Shown here in pieces: positions 6,610 through 9,093 of a stretch of 9,093 nucleotides of DNA (the first letter of the stretch is position 1; every line of letters begins with the position of its first letter). Both the position numbers and the translations under genes were made by a program. The notes beneath the pieces are model-generated. The model searched no databases, was not told the DNA's origin, and saw only the letters and a list, made by a program, of their open reading frames with translations. This stretch comes from Victivallales bacterium (GTDB lineage: Bacteria > Verrucomicrobiota > Lentisphaeria > Victivallales > Victivallaceae): NCBI GenBank assembly GCA_030634125.1, contig DAOWBJ010000046.1, positions 1 to 9,093 of the forward strand, in the 5' to 3' direction.

Positions 6610-8482
6610 AATTATCGGAAGAAGAAACCCTGACGCTGAAATACAAAATCTCGATGTCATGAGACTTGCAGAAATCCACTAGTATTTTCCTGGATTCTTT
6701 TTTAATATCAACTGTAGTTATTATAACTTTTTTAAACGGTTTCTGTTTGTAAATGTCATCCAGATAATGAACACTTCCCAACACTTTATAACCATAAACA
6801 TACAAGCCCTTCAAAGCGGGGTTATCATCTATTATTCCCTCAACCTTAAATGAGTCTTCGCGTATATAACTATTCTGACTTCGCATAAGTATACAAGCAT
6901 TAAGCCCGCCGCCAAAAATCAACACGGGGATACTATTCTCATTCAAGCGTGATTCATAAAAATATTTTATTAGAGCAGCCTGCAGCCAGCGGAGCCAAAA
7001 TCGCTCCCCTAATATGCCCGCACATATAAATATATATGTAATAAAACAATGGTTTAATATTGTCATTAACTCTACGTTTTTATCATAACAATGCTTTATG
7101 TAGATATAATTTAACACAAAAGCTATAAAACTACCAAGGCTTATCGTTTTACCTAAACACATGTAATCCACAATACCTGCCCGAAACCAGAATACTTTAT
7201 AGTTTTTTGACAAAAACAAGAAGGACATAATGATGACAATGTGAAGTAATATAATATCTCCAGAAAGCACTATTTTCGCGTCTAAAACACAAGCTGCTAT
7301 AACTACAGCAAACGACACGACACACAAATCCCATAGTGGATGAAGCATGTTCAACAATACGCTTTTACTTGGTTTACTAAAACCGCCAAAAATCAATCTC
7401 GTGGAATTCCAGATTTCAATTACTGCAAACTTTTGAATAATAACAGAAAAAGTTAATAATAATAAAATCAGGGTAATACCTGGAATACTGTTCTTAAGAA
7501 CAGCAATAATCACACAAACGCTTCCCATAGCAAGAGCCATCCTGTAAAACAAAATAGCGGTTTTGCGTTGACTCTTGTTTTGTGCCAAAAAACGATGATG
7601 CAAATGTTCTTTATCCGGAATCGTGATCCCGCGTTTTTTATTTCCTTTTTCAAGTAATTTAAATGTAATTCGCCGCCAGACAGCCAGAAATGTATCTATT
7701 AAAGGAATACCACATGCGAGAACAGGTATGGCTATTGCGGAAAAAGAAGCACTTTTACTGGATGATAAAAGCGCGACTGTCGCAAACATGTAACCAAGAA
7801 ACATACTGCCGGTATCTCCCATAAATATTTTAGCGGGATAAAAATTATACCTTAAAAAACCTAAACAACTGGCAGCAAGACAAAGTAAAACAAGGGGATA
7901 CAGGAAAATGCCGTTCAAAAAAAATACCATACTTAGACATATAGCCGAAACAACGCTTATTCCGGCCGCTAATCCATCTAAGCCGTCAATAAGATTGAAC
8001 GCGTTAATAAAGCTCACTGTCCACAAAATTGTAAGTACTAAACTTATATATTCAGGTATGTTATATCCTAAAATATTGTTAATTCTTGCGCCGCAGTACC
8101 AGGAAAGTATCGCCGTCAAAATTTGAAGAAGAAGCTTGTATCTCACCCGGATGCCGAATTTATCATCAATTATGCAGCAGGGGATTAATATTATCAGGGG
8201 AATGAATAACTTAAGAAATTTAACTTCAAGCAATTCTGTTCCAAAATACGACTTCCAGGGGGAAAAATAGCTTAAAAACATTACAATAGAGAACGCGCCC
8301 ACGATTGCTATTCCCCCCATGGTTGGAACAGCCTTTTTATGAATATGCCTTTCTCCACAAGGAGCGACCACGTTAAACTTGTACAATACAGGAATAAGCA
8401 TCCTGGTAAATACTAATGAGAGCAAAAGGGTCAGTGCGGGTAATATAAAAAATACAGAATATTTTTCAAGCAAAACCATCAT
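6599..8482 (-). CDS. WecA/MraY-family polyprenyl-phosphate sugar-1-phosphate transferase fused to a CapD/WbpM-like N-terminal module
   Basis: Predicted inner-membrane enzyme that starts a glycan by moving a sugar-1-phosphate, such as GlcNAc-1-P, from UDP-sugar to undecaprenyl phosphate. The first 370 residues or so carry all the family motifs: RHIHKKAVPTMGG (45-57), the Asp-Asp pair in IIDDKFG (106-107), NAFNLIDGLDGLAAG (160-174), FMGDTGS (220-226) and HLHHR (293-297), the last pointing to the WecA rather than the MraY branch. Residues about 385-500 add four or so membrane segments containing WFRAGIVDY (432-440), as in the N-terminus of CapD/WbpM/FlaA1 proteins. Residues about 517-617 form a Rossmann-like domain with VLIFGGGLNA and VEGIIDDNPALKG. 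The SDR dehydratase domain that normally follows is absent. ATG 8482 is chosen because AAGGGG (8492-8497) lies nine bases upstream. ATG 8521 would add 13 residues, but its GAGG is only one base away. TAA stop. Sugar specificity is inference. Confidence 0.88.
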   Translation of the reverse strand: MMVLLEKYSVFFILPALTLLLSLVFTRMLIPVLYKFNVVAPCGERHIHKKAVPTMGGIAIVGAFSIVMFLSYFSPWKSYFGTELLEVKFLKLFIPLIILIPCCIIDDKFGIRVRYKLLLQILTAILSWYCGARINNILGYNIPEYISLVLTILWTVSFINAFNLIDGLDGLAAGISVVSAICLSMVFFLNGIFLYPLVLLCLAASCLGFLRYNFYPAKIFMGDTGSMFLGYMFATVALLSSSKSASFSAIAIPVLACGIPLIDTFLAVWRRITFKLLEKGNKKRGITIPDKEHLHHRFLAQNKSQRKTAILFYRMALAMGSVCVIIAVLKNSIPGITLILLLLTFSVIIQKFAVIEIWNSTRLIFGGFSKPSKSVLLNMLHPLWDLCVVSFAVVIAACVLDAKIVLSGDIILLHIVIIMSFLFLSKNYKVFWFRAGIVDYMCLGKTISLGSFIAFVLNYIYIKHCYDKNVELMTILNHCFITYIFICAGILGERFWLRWLQAALIKYFYESRLNENSIPVLIFGGGLNACILMRSQNSYIREDSFKVEGIIDDNPALKGLYVYGYKVLGSVHYLDDIYKQKPFKKVIITTVDIKKESRKILVDFCKSHDIEILYFSVRVSSSDNSIS

Positions 8483-8491
8483 AAAAATGAA

Positions 8492-8497
8492 CCCCTT
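8492..8497 (-). promoter_or_regulatory. Ribosome binding site favouring the inner start of the transferase
   Basis: On the minus strand AAGGGG lies nine bases upstream of the ATG at 8482-8480. The outer ATG at 8521 has GAGG at 8523-8526 with only one base between, too close for normal initiation. The residues between the two starts (MYVINATTKGFIF) are not required by the family, which supports the inner start. Confidence 0.5.
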
Positions 8498-8540
8498 CGT
8501 TGTCGCGTTAATAACATACATACCTCATAAGCTCTTCCTT

Positions 8541-8569
8541 AATATAAATGCATTTGATAAGTTTTACAA
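8541..8569 (-). promoter_or_regulatory. Candidate sigma-70-type promoter for the transferase gene
   Basis: Read on the minus strand, TTGTAA (8569-8564), a 17-base spacer, and TATATT (8546-8541) match four of six and five of six consensus positions. Transcription would begin near 8534, giving a leader of roughly 50 bases to the ATG at 8482 and also including the ATG at 8521. Confidence 0.5.
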
Positions 8570-8629
8570 ACTCAATTTCGCAAAAACGATAATAACAAAC
8601 AGCTTTTTAACCGAATTCTCAAAAAACAT

Positions 8630-8645
8630 AAAATATTAATATTTT
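8630..8645. repeat. Perfect 16-bp AT-only palindrome
   Basis: AAAATATTAATATTTT is its own reverse complement and is followed by more Ts. It lies 17 bases upstream of the -35 box of the strong plus-strand promoter, where an UP element or a repressor or activator site could sit. The all-AT composition makes chance occurrence quite possible. Confidence 0.45.
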
Positions 8646-8661
8646 TTTATCAAAATTACTA

Positions 8662-8689
8662 TTGACCCACTTGAATTCCATGCTATAAT
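8662..8689 (+). promoter_or_regulatory. Strong extended -10 promoter P1 for the NuoE-like gene
   Basis: TTGACC (8662-8667), a 16-base spacer, and a perfect TATAAT (8684-8689) preceded by TGC (8681-8683) form an extended -10 promoter. The AT-rich stretch just upstream could act as an UP element. Initiation near 8696 would give a leader of about 155 bases before the GTG at 8852. Confidence 0.75.
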
Positions 8690-8732
8690 AAGGAATGGTT
8701 ATGTATATTATGTCTATACTAGTCCAGAATTT

Positions 8733-8741
8733 TGATATAAT
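8733..8741 (+). promoter_or_regulatory. Second extended -10 element P2 upstream of the NuoE-like gene
   Basis: TGATATAAT contains a perfect TATAAT (8736-8741) with the TG of an extended -10. There is no good -35 box at 16-18 bases, which extended -10 promoters can tolerate. Initiation near 8748 would leave a leader of about 100 bases. Confidence 0.4.
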
Positions 8742-8836
8742 CAGTAACCGTATTGAGGGGTGAATTTCATTATTTGCCATTGTTCTTTCCAAATTTAATA
8801 AGTTTATGACAAAACTTGATAAAACTATCCAGGTTC

Positions 8837-8843
8837 AAGGAGG
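8837..8843 (+). promoter_or_regulatory. Shine-Dalgarno site for the NuoE-like GTG start
   Basis: AAGGAGG lies eight bases before GTG 8852. The ATG at 8844 inside GGATG is in another frame and reaches a TGA after three codons, so it cannot start the gene. This fixes GTG as the likely start. Confidence 0.8.
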
Positions 8844-8851
8844 ATGTTATT

Positions 8852-9093
8852 GTGAAAATCTTGCTCGAAGAATTGTACAAAACACAGGAAAAATTTGGGT
8901 ATCTACCGGAGGATGAACTAAAGCGTATTGCCGTAGAATACACCATGCCTGAAGCTGAATTATACGGCATTATCAGTTTCTACACACGATTTTATCTGGA
9001 ACCGGTTGAAAAATTTATTATCAGAATCTGCAAATCGCTGTCATGCGGCATAAACCATGCCGGCGCCATCAAGAAAGCCGTAGAGGCGTATCT
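8852..9093 (+). CDS. NuoE/HndA-like thioredoxin-fold [2Fe-2S] subunit, 3'-partial
   Basis: The first 80 or so residues of a NADH-oxidoreductase 24-kDa-type subunit, found in complex I (NuoE), NAD(P)-linked [FeFe]-hydrogenases (HndA/HydC-like) and NAD-linked formate dehydrogenases. The N-terminal helical region shows the family pattern: FGYLPEDELKRIA (15-27) and AELYGIISFYTRF (35-47). IIRICKSLSCG (56-66) then supplies the first two cluster ligands as C-x4-C (Cys60, Cys65). The second Cys pair lies beyond the window. It passes electrons between NADH/FMN and an iron-sulphur chain in the soluble part of the complex. The GTG start is supported by AAGGAGG eight bases upstream. Two extended -10 promoters and a long leader suggest an independent, strongly transcribed operon. 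A hydrogenase or complex I role cannot be decided without the downstream genes. Confidence 0.9.
   Translation, partial: MKILLEELYKTQEKFGYLPEDELKRIAVEYTMPEAELYGIISFYTRFYLEPVEKFIIRICKSLSCGINHAGAIKKAVEAY

Larger units (their letters stand above)
8483..8851. promoter_or_regulatory. Divergent intergenic region between the transferase and the NuoE-like gene
   Basis: An AT-rich non-coding stretch with a minus-strand promoter candidate (8541-8569), a 16-bp perfect palindrome (8630-8645), and two plus-strand promoter candidates (8662-8689 and 8733-8741). A long plus-strand leader follows to 8851. I see no RNA gene, convincing small protein or terminator hairpin here. A 20-codon ORF at 8701-8763 is probably chance. 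Confidence 0.6.

Noticed and set aside
8701..8763. 20-residue leader peptide ORF upstream of the NuoE-like gene
   Set aside because: Its possible AAGGA (8690-8694) would lie upstream of the predicted P1 transcription start, and the peptide shows no attenuation signature such as a run of one regulatory amino acid.
8851..8870. Possible Rex (redox) operator at TTGTGAAAATCTTGCTCGAA
   Set aside because: Only the first half resembles a Rex site. The required inverted second half (TTCACAA) is missing.
8770..8970. 66-codon minus-strand ORF opposite the NuoE-like start
   Set aside because: It overlaps antisense to a well-supported NuoE-family coding region and has no recognisable features.

Overview
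The window looks like an AT-leaning bacterial chromosome segment. No mobile-element, phage, tRNA, rRNA or CRISPR signal is visible. SecD and SecF are fused in one reading frame, and there is a WecA-type lipid-carrier sugar-phosphate transferase, a lipoprotein signal peptide and a NuoE/HndA-type subunit. Together these suggest a Gram-negative-type, probably anaerobic bacterium. The style recalls Lentisphaerota/PVC-group genomes, but this is an impression from protein character, not a search result.

Layout. (1) 1-1614 is the C-terminal two thirds of a SecDF fusion that enters from the left edge. It carries an in-frame TGA at 58-60, flanked on both sides by convincing SecD sequence, and ends at a textbook intrinsic terminator (1636-1672). 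(2) 1767-6609 is a probable four-gene rightward operon: an ankyrin-repeat lipoprotein with a Lys/Pro/Thr-rich tail, an alkaline-phosphatase-superfamily phosphodiesterase, a GT-B glycosyltransferase, and a Wzx/MATE-type polysaccharide flippase joined to the glycosyltransferase by an ATGA overlap. (3) 6599-8482 on the minus strand is a WecA/MraY-family transferase fused to a CapD/WbpM-like membrane region and Rossmann domain. Its 3' end overlaps the flippase by 11 bp, tail to tail. (4) 8483-8851 is a divergent regulatory region with a minus-strand promoter and two extended -10 plus-strand promoters. (5) 8852-9093 is the start of a NuoE/HndA-like thioredoxin-fold [2Fe-2S] subunit cut by the right edge.

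How the genes may work together (inference). The minus-strand transferase would load the first sugar phosphate onto undecaprenyl phosphate, the glycosyltransferase would extend it, and the flippase would move the lipid-linked glycan across the inner membrane. The phosphodiesterase may act on a phosphorylated intermediate or nucleotide by-product. No polymerase, ligase or nucleotide-sugar enzymes are present, so this is only part of a surface-glycan pathway. SecDF and the NuoE-like gene belong to separate processes (protein export and electron transfer).

The most unusual points are the in-frame TGA in secDF and the transferase/CapD-N-terminal fusion that lacks the CapD catalytic domain. I do not see a clearly new biological system.
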